Shown piece by piece: positions 7,055 to 16,050 of a DNA stretch of 64,000 bases (within the stretch, counting starts at the first letter, position 1; the number at the start of each line of letters is the position of its first letter). The position numbers were made by a program, and so were the translations under genes. The notes below the pieces were generated by a model. The model saw nothing but the letters and a program-made list of their open reading frames with translations, was not told where the DNA came from and did no database searches. Source of the stretch: an uncultured Alphaproteobacteria bacterium (GTDB taxonomy: Bacteria > Pseudomonadota > Alphaproteobacteria > Rs-D84); assembly GCA_951801825.1 (NCBI GenBank), contig CATOOF010000002.1, forward strand, positions 164,441-228,440. The letters run 5' to 3'.

Positions 7055-7543
7055 TTAACGTTTGCTGAACTGTGTTGAACGACGTGCCTTGCGAACGCCA
7101 TAGTGCTTACGTTCTACAACACGGCTGTCGCGTGTCAGGAATCCGGCTGCCTTCAGGCTTGCACGCAATTCTGGTTCCGCTTTTTCCAGCGCTTTGGAAA
7201 TACCGTGTTTTACAGCGCCCGCCTGGCCGGACAGTCCGCCGCCCAGAACAAATGCATGAACGTCATATGCGCCCGCGCGCTTGGTAACGTCAAACGGCTG
7301 TGCGATAATCATCTGCAATACCGGACGACGGAAATATTCAGCGGCCACGGATTCATTTACAAATATGTTGCCCTTGCCCGGTACCAAGTATACACGTGCA
7401 ACGGAATCTTTACGTTTGCCGGTTGCATATGTCGCGTTTGTCAGCTTAACTGATACGGCGGCCGTCTTTTTCGCGGCGGATTTCGCCGGGGCGGCTTTCT
7501 TTGTTGTTTTTGCCGCAGTTGCGGTCTTTTTTGTTTCTGTCAT
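7055..7543 (-). CDS. rpsI: 30S ribosomal protein S9
   Basis: S9 is a small-subunit protein whose basic C-terminal tail reaches the P-site tRNA. The 162-residue product has an extra Ala- and Lys-rich N-terminal extension of about 35 residues before the conserved core starts at [15 protein letters not shown]. The C-terminus ends in the family-typical [12 protein letters not shown]. The extension makes it longer than the usual 130 residues. Its ATG overlaps the rplM stop by one base (TAATG), so translation is coupled. This rplM-rpsI pair is the common bacterial order. Confidence 0.96.
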   Translation of the reverse strand: MTETKKTATAAKTTKKAAPAKSAAKKTAAVSVKLTNATYATGKRKDSVARVYLVPGKGNIFVNESVAAEYFRRPVLQMIIAQPFDVTKRAGAYDVHAFVLGGGLSGQAGAVKHGISKALEKAEPELRASLKAAGFLTRDSRVVERKHYGVRKARRSTQFSKR

Positions 7544-8016
7544 TATTCGCCCCTTTTATTCTTGCGGTTCAATGAACCAAAATCAATAACGACCGGCTTT
7601 TGAGCTTCGTGTTTGTGTTCTGCGCCCGCGTAAACGTGCAATTTTGTCAGGCGCTGGTTTGCCAATGCAACCGCCGTACGACGGCCCATCATGCGCTTTA
7701 CCGCGTTAAATACCAGTTTTTCCGGCTTTTCATTGCGCATCTGGCCCAGTGTGCGTTCCTTTAAGGAACCAGTCCACAGCGAGTGCCAAAAGAACTTTGT
7801 CTTGTCGGCTTTTTTGCCAGACAATGCAACCTTGTCGGCGTTAATGATGATAACATGGTCGCCGCAGTCCATATTCGGGGTCCATGTCGGCTTGTTCTTG
7901 CCACGCAGAATGTTTGCGGTATATGCCGCCAAACGTCCCAGCGTGCAATCTGTTGCGTCAATCAGATACCATTTGGCCTCTAATTCGCACTTTTTTAACG
8001 ATTTTGTCGCTGCCAT
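7543..8016 (-). CDS. rplM: 50S ribosomal protein L13
   Basis: L13 is an early-assembling large-subunit protein. The 157-residue product shows the family pattern: [25 protein letters not shown] near the N-terminus, a [20 protein letters not shown] strand, and [37 protein letters not shown] (shown here in shortened form in the sequence track) near the C-terminus. It is the first gene of the rplM-rpsI operon. A promoter on the minus strand lies about 30 bases upstream. Confidence 0.96.
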   Translation of the reverse strand: MAATKSLKKCELEAKWYLIDATDCTLGRLAAYTANILRGKNKPTWTPNMDCGDHVIIINADKVALSGKKADKTKFFWHSLWTGSLKERTLGQMRNEKPEKLVFNAVKRMMGRRTAVALANQRLTKLHVYAGAEHKHEAQKPVVIDFGSLNRKNKRGE

Positions 8017-8047
8017 TATTTTACCTTTTTATTATTAAAGCGACGCA

Positions 8048-8076
8048 ATTATGGATTAATTATACGAAAAAGTCAA
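8048..8076 (-). promoter_or_regulatory. Promoter of rplM-rpsI
   Basis: TTGACT, a 17-base spacer and CATAAT on the minus strand, about 25-30 bases before the rplM start. Confidence 0.55.
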
Positions 8077-8093
8077 GAAAAATACATATGGTA

Positions 8094-8747
8094 TTATCGT
8101 ACCGTGCCGGTGCCCGCGCCTGCGGCCTGTAGCTTGGTGGTCAGTATCGCCTTTTCCAGCTGTGTTTTAAAGCGGCGAATCATGGCATCCATGTACTCGT
8201 ACTGTTTGTTCATCTGTTGGGTAATTACCGTCGTTTTTAGCGCAACAACGTCCCGCATCAGCTGTTTGTCGGCCCCGCTGGGGTTTTCCTGTTCGCCGAT
8301 GTTATATGCGTGTACACTGCACAGCGCCAGTTCCGGCGTTATTCGGTCGTTGTTTTCATCGTCACAGCCGTCGCTGGCACTGTTTGTGGCGGATGTTGTA
8401 CTGGGGCGAGAGGCAACAACCACTAGCTCGCTTAACATATTTGGATTCGCCTGCAGATATATGGTGGAACCGTTTAATGAGCTTGGGGGCAATATTTGTG
8501 GCGCATGGCTCAGGAATCCTATTTCGACGGCCACTGTGTTGTCGGGTACGTTTGCATCAAATTTTCCATCTATATCGGCAACGATGCTTTTAATTTTTTT
8601 ATTCTGGCTGTCGTATGCGTATATGATTGCATTTGAGGCCGTCTCGTTGTCTGTGGCCGATAAGATGGTGCCGTGAATGCGGACCGCATATGCCGAGTTT
8701 ATGCAACTGGTTATGCATATTATCAAAATCGGCAATATTCGGCGCAT
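8094..8747 (-). CDS. Exported protein with carboxypeptidase-regulatory-like domain
   Basis: The 217-residue product has a signal peptide of about 21 residues (ending SAYA). Next is a beta-sandwich-like segment (VRIHGTILSATDNETASNAIIYAYDS ... DGKFDANVPD, residues 22-105 in shortened form) that resembles the CarboxypepD_reg domain at the start of TonB-dependent SusC-like receptors. Near residue 108 is the sequence SELVVVASR, like the short motif that links that domain to the receptor plug. No plug or barrel follows. Instead there is a Ser/Thr-rich linker and a helical, Lys- and Gln-rich C-terminal part. It ends an operon behind argS (33 bases away). Function unknown. Confidence 0.65.
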   Translation of the reverse strand: MRRILPILIICITSCINSAYAVRIHGTILSATDNETASNAIIYAYDSQNKKIKSIVADIDGKFDANVPDNTVAVEIGFLSHAPQILPPSSLNGSTIYLQANPNMLSELVVVASRPSTTSATNSASDGCDDENNDRITPELALCSVHAYNIGEQENPSGADKQLMRDVVALKTTVITQQMNKQYEYMDAMIRRFKTQLEKAILTTKLQAAGAGTGTVR

Positions 8748-8779
8748 ATTCTCTCTCTTTTATGTCCGCGATGTGGTTT

Positions 8780-10501
8780 CTACATTTCGCTTGGTATGCG
8801 CAGGCCCATTAAAGATATAACCGTTTCCAATGTTTTTTGTGCGGCCCGTGCAATGTAAAGGCGCGTACAGCGCGTTTCGGCACTGATATCGTCACGCAGT
8901 ATCGGACAATTGTGATAGAACGTATTTATCAGCTGGCACAAATCGTATGCATAGTTTGCTAATAAATCTGTGGCGCGGTTGTCAAAAGCACTGCGGATGG
9001 TGCGTTCGAAGTCCAGTATTTCTATAATCAGATTGCGCTCGTCCGCAGATATGGATGAAGGCATCTGTGGGATTTCGTCGCAGTCATTACCTGCGCGGCG
9101 CAAAACACTGTTCAGGCGAACCGCGGTATATAAAATATATGGTCCTGTGCGTCCTTCGAAACTGGTAACGGCGGCGGGGTCAAATATGTAATCAGACTTT
9201 ACATCATGCATTAAATCCGTGAATTTTAATGCAGCCAGTGCAATAGCGCCAATGGTTTCATCATCCAGGTTTTTGCCCGCATCCACACAGCGCTGGCGTA
9301 CGGCATCGCCGACCATGTCTATAATATCCAACAGCCCGGCCGCATTGCCGTCGCGTGTTTTAAATGGCTGGCCGCCGGGACCGTTAATTGTTCCGAAATA
9401 CAAATGTTCCAGATTTTCAACAGGGAACAGGTTCAGCATTTCTGCCACGCGGAACACCTGTTTAAAGTGCAGTTGCTGGCGCGCATCGGTCAGATACCAT
9501 ATTTTGTCGGGATTGTCCGCATCCTTGCGGAACCATATGGCGGCCAAATCGGTTGCCTCGTACGTGTCGGCCCCGCGAGAATTGTAAAACATGAACGGGG
9601 GCATGGGCTCTGAATCTGTTTCGCGACGTACGACCACAATTTCTGCGCCGTCGCTGGTTTCCAACAGATTGCCGGCGCGTAGCATCTCTTCCACCCGGCC
9701 CAAATGCATGGATGCATTGCGTTCCCCCAGTGTTTTGTCAAACGGCATCATATTCAGCTTTTTTATAATGCCGTCCATCATATCCAGTGATACCTTAAGG
9801 AACAAGTTATACAACGCGGTATATCCCGGATGGCCGTTTTGTAAATCTGCGGTAATTTCGCGTGCATGGTTCAGGAATTCTTCATCCTCTTTTCCGCGTG
9901 CGGATGCCGCCGGGTAATATGTATCAAGCTCGGTTGCGGTTATTTTATAATCTGCGGGATTTATTTTTGAGGCATCAAAATCGGCGGCAAAAAATGGCCA
10001 GTCGGGATGCAGGCTTTCAATATACGCGATAACCAGCCCCATCGGACGCCCCCAGTCGCCGATGTGGTTATACGATATTGTTTTGTGTCCCAGATATTTG
10101 GCGATGCGGTTTAAAGTGTCGCCTACGATTGATGTTCTTAAATGGCCGATATGCAACGATTTTGCAACGTTATACGAACCGTAATCCATATCAATCGTAA
10201 GTGTGGGCGTGGAATCTAAATCTGTTGCATGTGCGGCCCCCTGCCACAGAAATTCGTTCTTTATCTTTATATTAATAAAACCCGGGCCGGCGATTGATGT
10301 ATCGGCAACAAAATCCAATTCAGCGATTTTGGATGCAATATCCGCGGCCAGTTCGCGTGGATTTTTCCCGGCCCCGCGTGCCATAACCATTGCGGCATTG
10401 GTGGAGAAGTCGCCGAATTCACGGTTTCGTGGCACCTCAAGATTTACAGGCTGGCCCAGTTTTTGGTTTATTGCGTCTGATACATGCTTGTATAAATTCA
10501 T
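8780..10501 (-). CDS. argS: Arginyl-tRNA synthetase
   Basis: Class I synthetase charging tRNA-Arg. The 573-residue product begins with the ArgS-specific N-terminal domain (MNLYKHVSDAINQKLG). It then has the HIGH motif as LHIGHLRTS at about residues 118-126, the YNHIGDWG segment, the family-typical PFKTRDGNAAGLLD region where the KMSK motif is replaced in many ArgS enzymes, and the C-terminal DALR anticodon-binding domain ending GLRIPSEM. ATG 10501 is used rather than the track TTG because AAGGA lies 9 bases before it. It is the fourth gene of the operon that starts at 13381. Confidence 0.96.
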   Translation of the reverse strand: MNLYKHVSDAINQKLGQPVNLEVPRNREFGDFSTNAAMVMARGAGKNPRELAADIASKIAELDFVADTSIAGPGFINIKIKNEFLWQGAAHATDLDSTPTLTIDMDYGSYNVAKSLHIGHLRTSIVGDTLNRIAKYLGHKTISYNHIGDWGRPMGLVIAYIESLHPDWPFFAADFDASKINPADYKITATELDTYYPAASARGKEDEEFLNHAREITADLQNGHPGYTALYNLFLKVSLDMMDGIIKKLNMMPFDKTLGERNASMHLGRVEEMLRAGNLLETSDGAEIVVVRRETDSEPMPPFMFYNSRGADTYEATDLAAIWFRKDADNPDKIWYLTDARQQLHFKQVFRVAEMLNLFPVENLEHLYFGTINGPGGQPFKTRDGNAAGLLDIIDMVGDAVRQRCVDAGKNLDDETIGAIALAALKFTDLMHDVKSDYIFDPAAVTSFEGRTGPYILYTAVRLNSVLRRAGNDCDEIPQMPSSISADERNLIIEILDFERTIRSAFDNRATDLLANYAYDLCQLINTFYHNCPILRDDISAETRCTRLYIARAAQKTLETVISLMGLRIPSEM

Positions 10502-10524
10502 CGTGAACAATCCTTAAAAAGTTA

Positions 10525-11805
10525 CTATATCGGCAATACAATTCTTACGCGCAGGCCGCCCAGGTCGCTGTTTTCCAAAAACATTTGGCCGCCATGGTTT
10601 TCAATGGCTGTTTGGGCAATGGACAGCCCCAGTCCTGTTCCGCCGGTTTCCATCCCGCGTGCATCGTCCAGGCGCACGAATGGTCGCATGGCATCTCTTT
10701 TTTTGTCGTCGGGGATGCCCGGACCGTCGTCTTCAATAATGACTTCGACCTGTTCGTCTTCGTCGCGCTCTGTTATCTTTATTTTTTTGTTTGCATATCT
10801 GGCGGCGTTTTCAATTATATTGCCGAATGCGCGCGCCAGAGCCATTGGCCGGGCATAGAACTGAACCGGTTCTTCCGGAAAATCCGTTATGATTTTCTTT
10901 GACGGCGCCGCATCGCGGACCATGCGCATCAGCATTGCCGGCAATTCGGTGGCCTGCTCTATTTCAGGCATTTCGCCGCGTGCAAATGCCAGGTATCCGT
11001 TTACCATTTCCGTCATCCGGTCAATGTCGCGCAACATGTCTTTTTTTGTGGCCGCACCGGTTTCCACGCCCAGGCGCATGCGTGTCAGGGGCGCTTTTAA
11101 GTCATGGCTGACCGCGTTCAGCATATCAGTACGCGTTCTGTTGTATCTATCCAGACGCTCTTTCATCTTTATCATGGCGGATGCGGCCTCGCGTATTTCT
11201 TTTGAGCCGGTCGGTTCAAATCCCGGTGCGTCCAGGCCGCGTCCAAATCTGGATGCGGCGCGGGAAATTCGGCGAATACTGCGTGTGTGCAGAACTATGA
11301 ATGGTGCGATAAGAATGGATACAATTAACAGCGACCCCAGCAACCAAATCAAGAACACTTCTGTACTGGTCGAATATATGCGGTACAGCGTGGTTGCAAA
11401 AGTTGCCGTTTTTCCGTCGGTTGTTGGGATGTCGATGAATATCAGGCGCTTGCCTTTATCAATGTAAATTGAAGATGGACGGTTGATGCGCCGCGCCAGT
11501 TCATCCGCCAGGGGCCCCGCCTCGCCAGAGGCGTTGTCATTATGCTTGGGTCTGTTCAGGCGGTCATGTACGCTGACGTTTATTCCGATACGCTGGGCCA
11601 TCGAGCGGGTCGCATCAATGTCGCCACGATCCATAAAGTCCAGCATGGTTGCAACCTCGCCCGCGAGGCCGCGTGCCATGGTTGCGTGAACACGGTCCCA
11701 ATGGTTGCCAAAGAATACATTGGCAACAATGGTAAGCGCCACCACCAGTGGAATAAGAATCATTAAAATTGTACGCCAAAGAAAACTGCGCGGAATCAAT
11801 CTCAT
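10525..11805 (-). CDS. EnvZ-like membrane sensor histidine kinase
   Basis: The 426-residue product has two membrane segments (about 10-32 and 150-172) that enclose a periplasmic sensor of about 115 residues, a HAMP-like linker, then a HisKA box AVSHDLKAPLTRMR with the phosphoacceptor His234. The HATPase domain follows (N box NIIENAARYA, G1 DDGPGI, G2 TGLGLSIA). It is of the EnvZ type by layout. Its ATG overlaps the response-regulator stop (ATGA), so the two are translationally coupled. The signal is unknown, but the upstream gene of the same operon is exported and could act as or modify the signal. Confidence 0.88.
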   Translation of the reverse strand: MRLIPRSFLWRTILMILIPLVVALTIVANVFFGNHWDRVHATMARGLAGEVATMLDFMDRGDIDATRSMAQRIGINVSVHDRLNRPKHNDNASGEAGPLADELARRINRPSSIYIDKGKRLIFIDIPTTDGKTATFATTLYRIYSTSTEVFLIWLLGSLLIVSILIAPFIVLHTRSIRRISRAASRFGRGLDAPGFEPTGSKEIREAASAMIKMKERLDRYNRTRTDMLNAVSHDLKAPLTRMRLGVETGAATKKDMLRDIDRMTEMVNGYLAFARGEMPEIEQATELPAMLMRMVRDAAPSKKIITDFPEEPVQFYARPMALARAFGNIIENAARYANKKIKITERDEDEQVEVIIEDDGPGIPDDKKRDAMRPFVRLDDARGMETGGTGLGLSIAQTAIENHGGQMFLENSDLGGLRVRIVLPI

Positions 11806-12458
11806 GACATGTCCTTGTGTTCTGCCGGGGGCGCCAGTACAACCATTTTGTACCCGCGGCCGCGGATTGTAATTATGTCTATGTTGGATAATACACTATT
11901 TAATTTTGCACGCAAGCGTTTTGCAACCATTGGTGCGGCGGGTGCAATATTCCCCATCGGAGATGTAAGGTGTGTCAGCAACTTTTTTTCTTCGCCCGAC
12001 AGGGACAGTGCCCGCGGGGTGTCAATATCATTGTTTCTGATAAAGAATTCGTTATCTGCAAACATCAGACCCTGGGGCAGATGCGGTGCGGATGTGTTTT
12101 TTTTGATTATATTGTTAAGTCGCAGTACAAGTTCGCGCAACTGGAACGGTTTTGCCAGATAGTCGTCCGCCCCGGCGTCCAGACCGGCGATTGCGTTTTC
12201 CGCCCCGCTTAGTGCGGTCAGCATTATAACAGGCGTTGCGTCGCCGGCCGTGCGGCGGGCACTTAGAAAGCTTAACCCGTCTATGCCCGTCATCATTCTG
12301 TCAAGAACAATGGCGTCCACATTTATCTTATCGAGAATTTGAGCGCCCTGCTCGGCCGATGACGCGGCAAGGGTGTTAAAGCCTTCGCCCTGCAGACCTG
12401 CGGCCAATGTGCGCCGCAGCATATCATCGTCATCAATAATCAGAACTGTCTTGTTCAT
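11802..12458 (-). CDS. OmpR-type response regulator with shortened DNA-binding domain
   Basis: The 218-residue product has a normal receiver domain: acidic cluster DDDD (9-12), phosphoacceptor Asp53 (VLDRMM), a conserved Thr near 81 and Lys in YLAKPF near 105. The C-terminal part looks like an OmpR winged helix, with the hallmark end VAKRLRAKLN ... ITIRGRGYKMV. However, only about 30 residues separate LSGEEKKLLTHL from that end, whereas family members have roughly 12-15 more between these elements, so helix alpha2 and its turn appear reduced. It is cognate to the kinase at 10525 by operon position and coupled start. DNA binding may be altered. Confidence 0.85.
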   Translation of the reverse strand: MNKTVLIIDDDDMLRRTLAAGLQGEGFNTLAASSAEQGAQILDKINVDAIVLDRMMTGIDGLSFLSARRTAGDATPVIMLTALSGAENAIAGLDAGADDYLAKPFQLRELVLRLNNIIKKNTSAPHLPQGLMFADNEFFIRNNDIDTPRALSLSGEEKKLLTHLTSPMGNIAPAAPMVAKRLRAKLNSVLSNIDIITIRGRGYKMVVLAPPAEHKDMS

Positions 12459-13381
12459 TATTTCTGCATCGGTTCAACCGCATATTCGCCAGGTTGAATC
12501 GTGTGTACCGCGTTGCCGACCCCGTTTGATTCAATATCGCTGTCGATGGCGGCACGAAATTTCATTCCGTTTGTTGTGAATTCTGTTTTGAATAGCGCAT
12601 ATCCCGTTCCGCCGCCGGTTGTCGGGCCCTGTAATCCCAAAGAATAATATCCGCCCATAATGCCGTAATCCAAATCGATATAGTCAATGTTTACCATCAG
12701 GGATACGTTGCTCATCCCGTCGCTGGTCATGTTGCATGCAAATTCGCGATTTGATAATGTCGCCTGCGAGTTTACGGGAACGACAATATCCATTATTGTC
12801 GGCTCGCAACGACGGTCTATTCCATTTACCAGAAATTCGTATGTCATCCCAACAGTTGCCTTGGACAGGCCGGTTGATATGTTTACCTGGGATATTGTCG
12901 CCTTGGGTATTTTTACCATTGCGTTGGCGATTCCGCTGCGTACAGGGAATGATATGCCCGACTGCAGACAGTCGCGTGAAAACGGGTCCGCCTCACAAAT
13001 ATAAACGCGCGAATGCGAGTTCATCATGAACATATTGGCCAAACTGTTGAATAAAAATGTGCGCGTGATTTTGTCGTTCAGCCGCGTACAGCCGAAATCA
13101 CGGCATATAACCATCGGGCGTGATGCAAATGAAACGCCTGGGTGCATATAGTATTCGGCCGCCTGGGCGTCAAGGATTGCCTGGTCGTAATTCAGACTGT
13201 CGGCGCGGTCCATAAATTCCGTTTCGGGAATAAAGTTCGGATCGTCAGGATATGCATAATAAGACTGTACCGGCGTTTCGGTGTAAATAGTCTGAAAATT
13301 GTCAAATGACGCCGTTTCTTGGCCACGCGCGGTGGCGGTATATAAAAATGCAAAAATCGCCGTTAAGATAAATCTAGCCAT
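12458..13381 (-). CDS. Exported hypothetical protein, first gene of a two-component operon
   Basis: The 307-residue product has a signal peptide of about 20 residues and no further membrane segment, so it is periplasmic or secreted. It is not recognised. It has pairs of cysteines (CRDFGC, then CEADPFSRDC, then two spaced ones) likely forming disulfides, and beta-rich sequence throughout. ATG 13381 is used instead of the track TTG 13387 because AAAGG lies eight bases before it. Its stop overlaps the response-regulator start (TAATG). The order exported protein, regulator, kinase suggests a link to the sensing pathway, for example as a ligand-binding or accessory protein, but this is inference. 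Confidence 0.7.
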   Translation of the reverse strand: MARFILTAIFAFLYTATARGQETASFDNFQTIYTETPVQSYYAYPDDPNFIPETEFMDRADSLNYDQAILDAQAAEYYMHPGVSFASRPMVICRDFGCTRLNDKITRTFLFNSLANMFMMNSHSRVYICEADPFSRDCLQSGISFPVRSGIANAMVKIPKATISQVNISTGLSKATVGMTYEFLVNGIDRRCEPTIMDIVVPVNSQATLSNREFACNMTSDGMSNVSLMVNIDYIDLDYGIMGGYYSLGLQGPTTGGGTGYALFKTEFTTNGMKFRAAIDSDIESNGVGNAVHTIQPGEYAVEPMQK

Positions 13382-13411
13382 AATCAAAGCCTTTTATTCC
13401 CTCTTTCTGGA

Positions 13412-13441
13412 ATATTAGAACATTCGGCGCGGCTGTGTCAA
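13412..13441 (-). promoter_or_regulatory. Promoter of the two-component / argS operon
   Basis: TTGACA, an 18-base spacer and TAATAT on the minus strand, about 30 bases before the first gene at 13381. Confidence 0.6.
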
Positions 13442-13475
13442 AGCAAAAATATTTTTATTGAAAACGGAAACCTAT

Positions 13476-13504
13476 TTGTTCTATATGTATTAATGTAATA
13501 TAAA
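13476..13504 (+). promoter_or_regulatory. Promoter of the 13532 gene / ruvB / tol run
   Basis: TTGTTC, a 17-base spacer and TATAAA, ending 27 bases before ATG 13532. It diverges from the promoter at 13412. Confidence 0.6.
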
Positions 13505-13531
13505 GAAATACGAAAAGGAAGGTGGTTCAAC

Positions 13532-14191
13532 ATGGTTGATATCATAATTGCCGGCGAGTCTGGAAAACTGCATGCCGTATACCACAAGGCGGCCGCGCCG
13601 GCGGCGCCGTTGGCGGTGGTTCTGTCGGGAAACCCGCGCCAGAAATATCATATGAACGACCGTGTGTCGTATGCAATGTTTCGTGCGTTTATGGATATCG
13701 GATTTTCCGTACTGCGATTCAATTATCGCGGCGTTAATGATTCAGACGGCGCCATCGGAACAACGGCGGACAACATGCTGGATATAGCCACGGTGATTGA
13801 TTGGATTCAAAATCATAATGAAGACAGTGATAAAATCTGGCTGGCAGGTCACGGATTGGGGGCCTGGTACGTACTGCAGGCGATGATGCGCCGCCCAGAG
13901 GTGTCGGGTTTTGCACTGGTGTCGCCGGATGCGTCTATATCTGATTTTGCATTTTTGTCGCCGCGGCCAAATCGCGGGCTGTTACTGCAGGGAACGGGCG
14001 AGACGGATGATGCCAAGGCTTTTGGCGCCCATCTGACCCAGGTTTTGAAAAAACAGGCCCAAATTGATTTGGAAACCATTCGGGTAAAGGGTGCGGATGC
14101 AAACTATAGCGCACCGGTCGACCTGCGCCAGATGTATAATGATTTAAAGGCATATGTTGGTCGTGAAAATGCCGAAGACAAGTTGCTGTAA
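13532..14191 (+). CDS. Alpha/beta-hydrolase-fold protein with missing catalytic residues
   Basis: The 219-residue product follows the COG2945-like alpha/beta hydrolase layout: VVLSGNPRQ near the oxyanion loop, FSVLRFNYRGVNDSDG, then the nucleophile-elbow region. The elbow reads GHGLGA (106-111), with Gly where the catalytic Ser should be (family GFSFGA). Near the C-terminus the expected GADHFF-like His motif reads GADANYS. Both Ser and His therefore appear lost, so it is probably not a hydrolase and may have a binding or regulatory role. It has AAGGAAGG upstream, its own promoter, and lies four bases before ruvB. Confidence 0.75.
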   Translation: MVDIIIAGESGKLHAVYHKAAAPAAPLAVVLSGNPRQKYHMNDRVSYAMFRAFMDIGFSVLRFNYRGVNDSDGAIGTTADNMLDIATVIDWIQNHNEDSDKIWLAGHGLGAWYVLQAMMRRPEVSGFALVSPDASISDFAFLSPRPNRGLLLQGTGETDDAKAFGAHLTQVLKKQAQIDLETIRVKGADANYSAPVDLRQMYNDLKAYVGRENAEDKLL

Positions 14192-14194
14192 TTC

Positions 14195-15190
14195 ATGAAA
14201 AACGACACAAACGACAGATTTTTTGACCCAAATATTCCAGATGACATGGCGGCGACTATTCGACCGCGTGCATTGGCGGATTTTGTCGGACATGAAAGTT
14301 TGAAACAGAATCTGGGGGTGTTTATTTCCGGCGCGCGCGCGCGGGCCGAGGCGATGGACCATGTATTGCTGTATGGGCCGCCGGGGCTGGGCAAGACAAC
14401 GCTGGCGCATATCGTGGCAAACGAGCTGGGGACGAATTTCCGTGCAACGGCGGCGCCCATGCTGACCAAGCAAGGTGATTTGGCTGCGATTTTGACATCA
14501 CTGGAACCGATGGATGTTTTATTTATAGATGAAATTCATCGTCTGCCCACCGCGATAGAGGAAGTTCTTTATTCCGCAATGGAGGATTTCAAGCTGGATA
14601 TCATGCTGGGGGAAGGCCCCAGCGCAAAAAGCGTGCGCATTGACCTGCCCCCGTTTACACTGGTTGGGGCGACGACGCGAACGGGATTGCTGTCGAATCC
14701 CCTGCGTGACCGGTTTGGAATTGATTTGCGCCTGTCTTTTTATTCGCCCGAAGACCTGGCGAAAATAATAGTACGCAGTGCGAATATACTGGGGACGCCA
14801 ATTGCGCCAGACGGTGCGTTGATGCTGGCGCGGGCGTCGCGCGGTACGCCACGAATTGCAAACCGCTTGTTAAAGCGTGCGCGTGATTTTGCAGGCGCCC
14901 TGTCCCGTGCTGAAATTGGTGCCGACACGATAAAGACCACATTGTTTCAGCTGCATATTGACGAATGCGGTCTGGATGAAATAGACCGTGAATATATGAC
15001 AACGATTGTTCGCAATTATGCGGGCGGCCCGGTCGGGATTGAAAATTTGGCGGCGGCATTGTCTGAACCGACGGATACTATTGAAGATGTTATAGAACCC
15101 TACCTGATGCAGCTTGGGTTTATTCAGCGCACACCCCGCGGGCGCATTGTGACCGATGCAGGGTATGCGCATCTGGGGCTGGAAAAGTAG
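14195..15190 (+). CDS. ruvB: Holliday junction branch migration ATPase RuvB
   Basis: RuvB hexamers drive branch migration of Holliday junctions with RuvA. The 331-residue product has the N-terminal [13 protein letters not shown] segment, Walker [10 protein letters not shown] (about 67-75), Walker B LFIDEIH, sensor 1 LVGATTRTG, the arginine-finger [12 protein letters not shown] region, and the C-terminal winged helix ([17 protein letters not shown]). Length is normal. It follows the 13532 gene by three bases. No ruvA or ruvC is in the window. Confidence 0.97.
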   Translation: MKNDTNDRFFDPNIPDDMAATIRPRALADFVGHESLKQNLGVFISGARARAEAMDHVLLYGPPGLGKTTLAHIVANELGTNFRATAAPMLTKQGDLAAILTSLEPMDVLFIDEIHRLPTAIEEVLYSAMEDFKLDIMLGEGPSAKSVRIDLPPFTLVGATTRTGLLSNPLRDRFGIDLRLSFYSPEDLAKIIVRSANILGTPIAPDGALMLARASRGTPRIANRLLKRARDFAGALSRAEIGADTIKTTLFQLHIDECGLDEIDREYMTTIVRNYAGGPVGIENLAAALSEPTDTIEDVIEPYLMQLGFIQRTPRGRIVTDAGYAHLGLEK

Positions 15191-15206
15191 GTAAGAGGTA
15201 ATATTA

Positions 15207-15647
15207 ATGATAGATAGCATCAGTCTTTCGCGGGTTTTTATCCCACAAAGTACAGGATGGTCGTTGCACGGTCGCACGTTCGGCCTGCCGCGTGGGCTAA
15301 GCATGGACCTGTATAAGTATTTTTCCGGCATGGCCAATGTTGTTGACGATAGATTTGAAAACAAGGCCTTTTACGATTTGTTAGAATCGGCATATAAAAT
15401 CCGTCTGGCGGAGCCGGTTAAGTTGCCCTTTGTGATGTATGTTGACTATGTCAAATCCATTGGGGGCAGATTTTCCGAAAATAATATCAGGGCGATACAG
15501 CATTTAAGATTGCACTGCAACACTCTTATTGTGCAATGTGACGAGTTTGAATATCTGAAAAACGAGTATCTGAACGGACGTTTTAGCAAGACGTTTGACC
15601 TGCGCTGTGATATGATTCCTGCGCGTTTTAGAAATTTGGGGCGCTAA
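15207..15647 (+). CDS. Hypothetical cytoplasmic protein
   Basis: The 146-residue product is not recognised. It has no signal peptide or membrane segment, is rich in Arg, Tyr and Phe, and has scattered Cys residues. AAGAGGTAATATTA precedes ATG 15207. It lies 16 bases after ruvB and 5 bases before ybgC in a same-strand run, so it is probably co-transcribed with both. No function can be assigned. Confidence 0.65.
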   Translation: MIDSISLSRVFIPQSTGWSLHGRTFGLPRGLSMDLYKYFSGMANVVDDRFENKAFYDLLESAYKIRLAEPVKLPFVMYVDYVKSIGGRFSENNIRAIQHLRLHCNTLIVQCDEFEYLKNEYLNGRFSKTFDLRCDMIPARFRNLGR

Positions 15648-15652
15648 AAACA

Positions 15653-16024
15653 ATGGCTCATATATTTCCTTTCTCTATTGCCTATGCGGACACTGATGCG
15701 GGTGGCATTGCATATCACGGTCGTTATATTGAAATCGCAGAGCGTGCACGCATGAACTGGTTGCGTGGGGCCGTGCCGCCGGCCGGTAATGTCGGGTTTG
15801 TTGTTCGTGAAATCAGCGCGCGGTATTTGCATCCATTGCGCCTGGGCGATGATTTTGTTGTAGTGTCTGAAATTGTAAAGCGTGGCGGGGCCAGTCTTCA
15901 TATTGAACAAAAGTTCGTGAAAGACGATGTTGTTTGTGCTATAATTCAACTGACTGCCGCGTACATAGGGGGCGATTTGCGCCCAAAGCGTATACCGGAT
16001 GAATTTCTGGGCTCGGTAAAGTAA
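15653..16024 (+). CDS. ybgC: YbgC-type acyl-CoA thioesterase of the Tol-Pal cluster
   Basis: The 123-residue hotdog-fold protein has the 4-hydroxybenzoyl-CoA-thioesterase motif IAYADTDAGGIAYHGRY with catalytic Asp15. It is normal in length for YbgC, which hydrolyses short-chain acyl-CoA esters and sits at the head of most proteobacterial tol-pal operons. The next three genes are tolQ, tolR and tolA, which supports the call. Confidence 0.93.
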   Translation: MAHIFPFSIAYADTDAGGIAYHGRYIEIAERARMNWLRGAVPPAGNVGFVVREISARYLHPLRLGDDFVVVSEIVKRGGASLHIEQKFVKDDVVCAIIQLTAAYIGGDLRPKRIPDEFLGSVK

Positions 16025-16050
16025 GTTTTTATTAAAAAGGAAAAAGGGAA

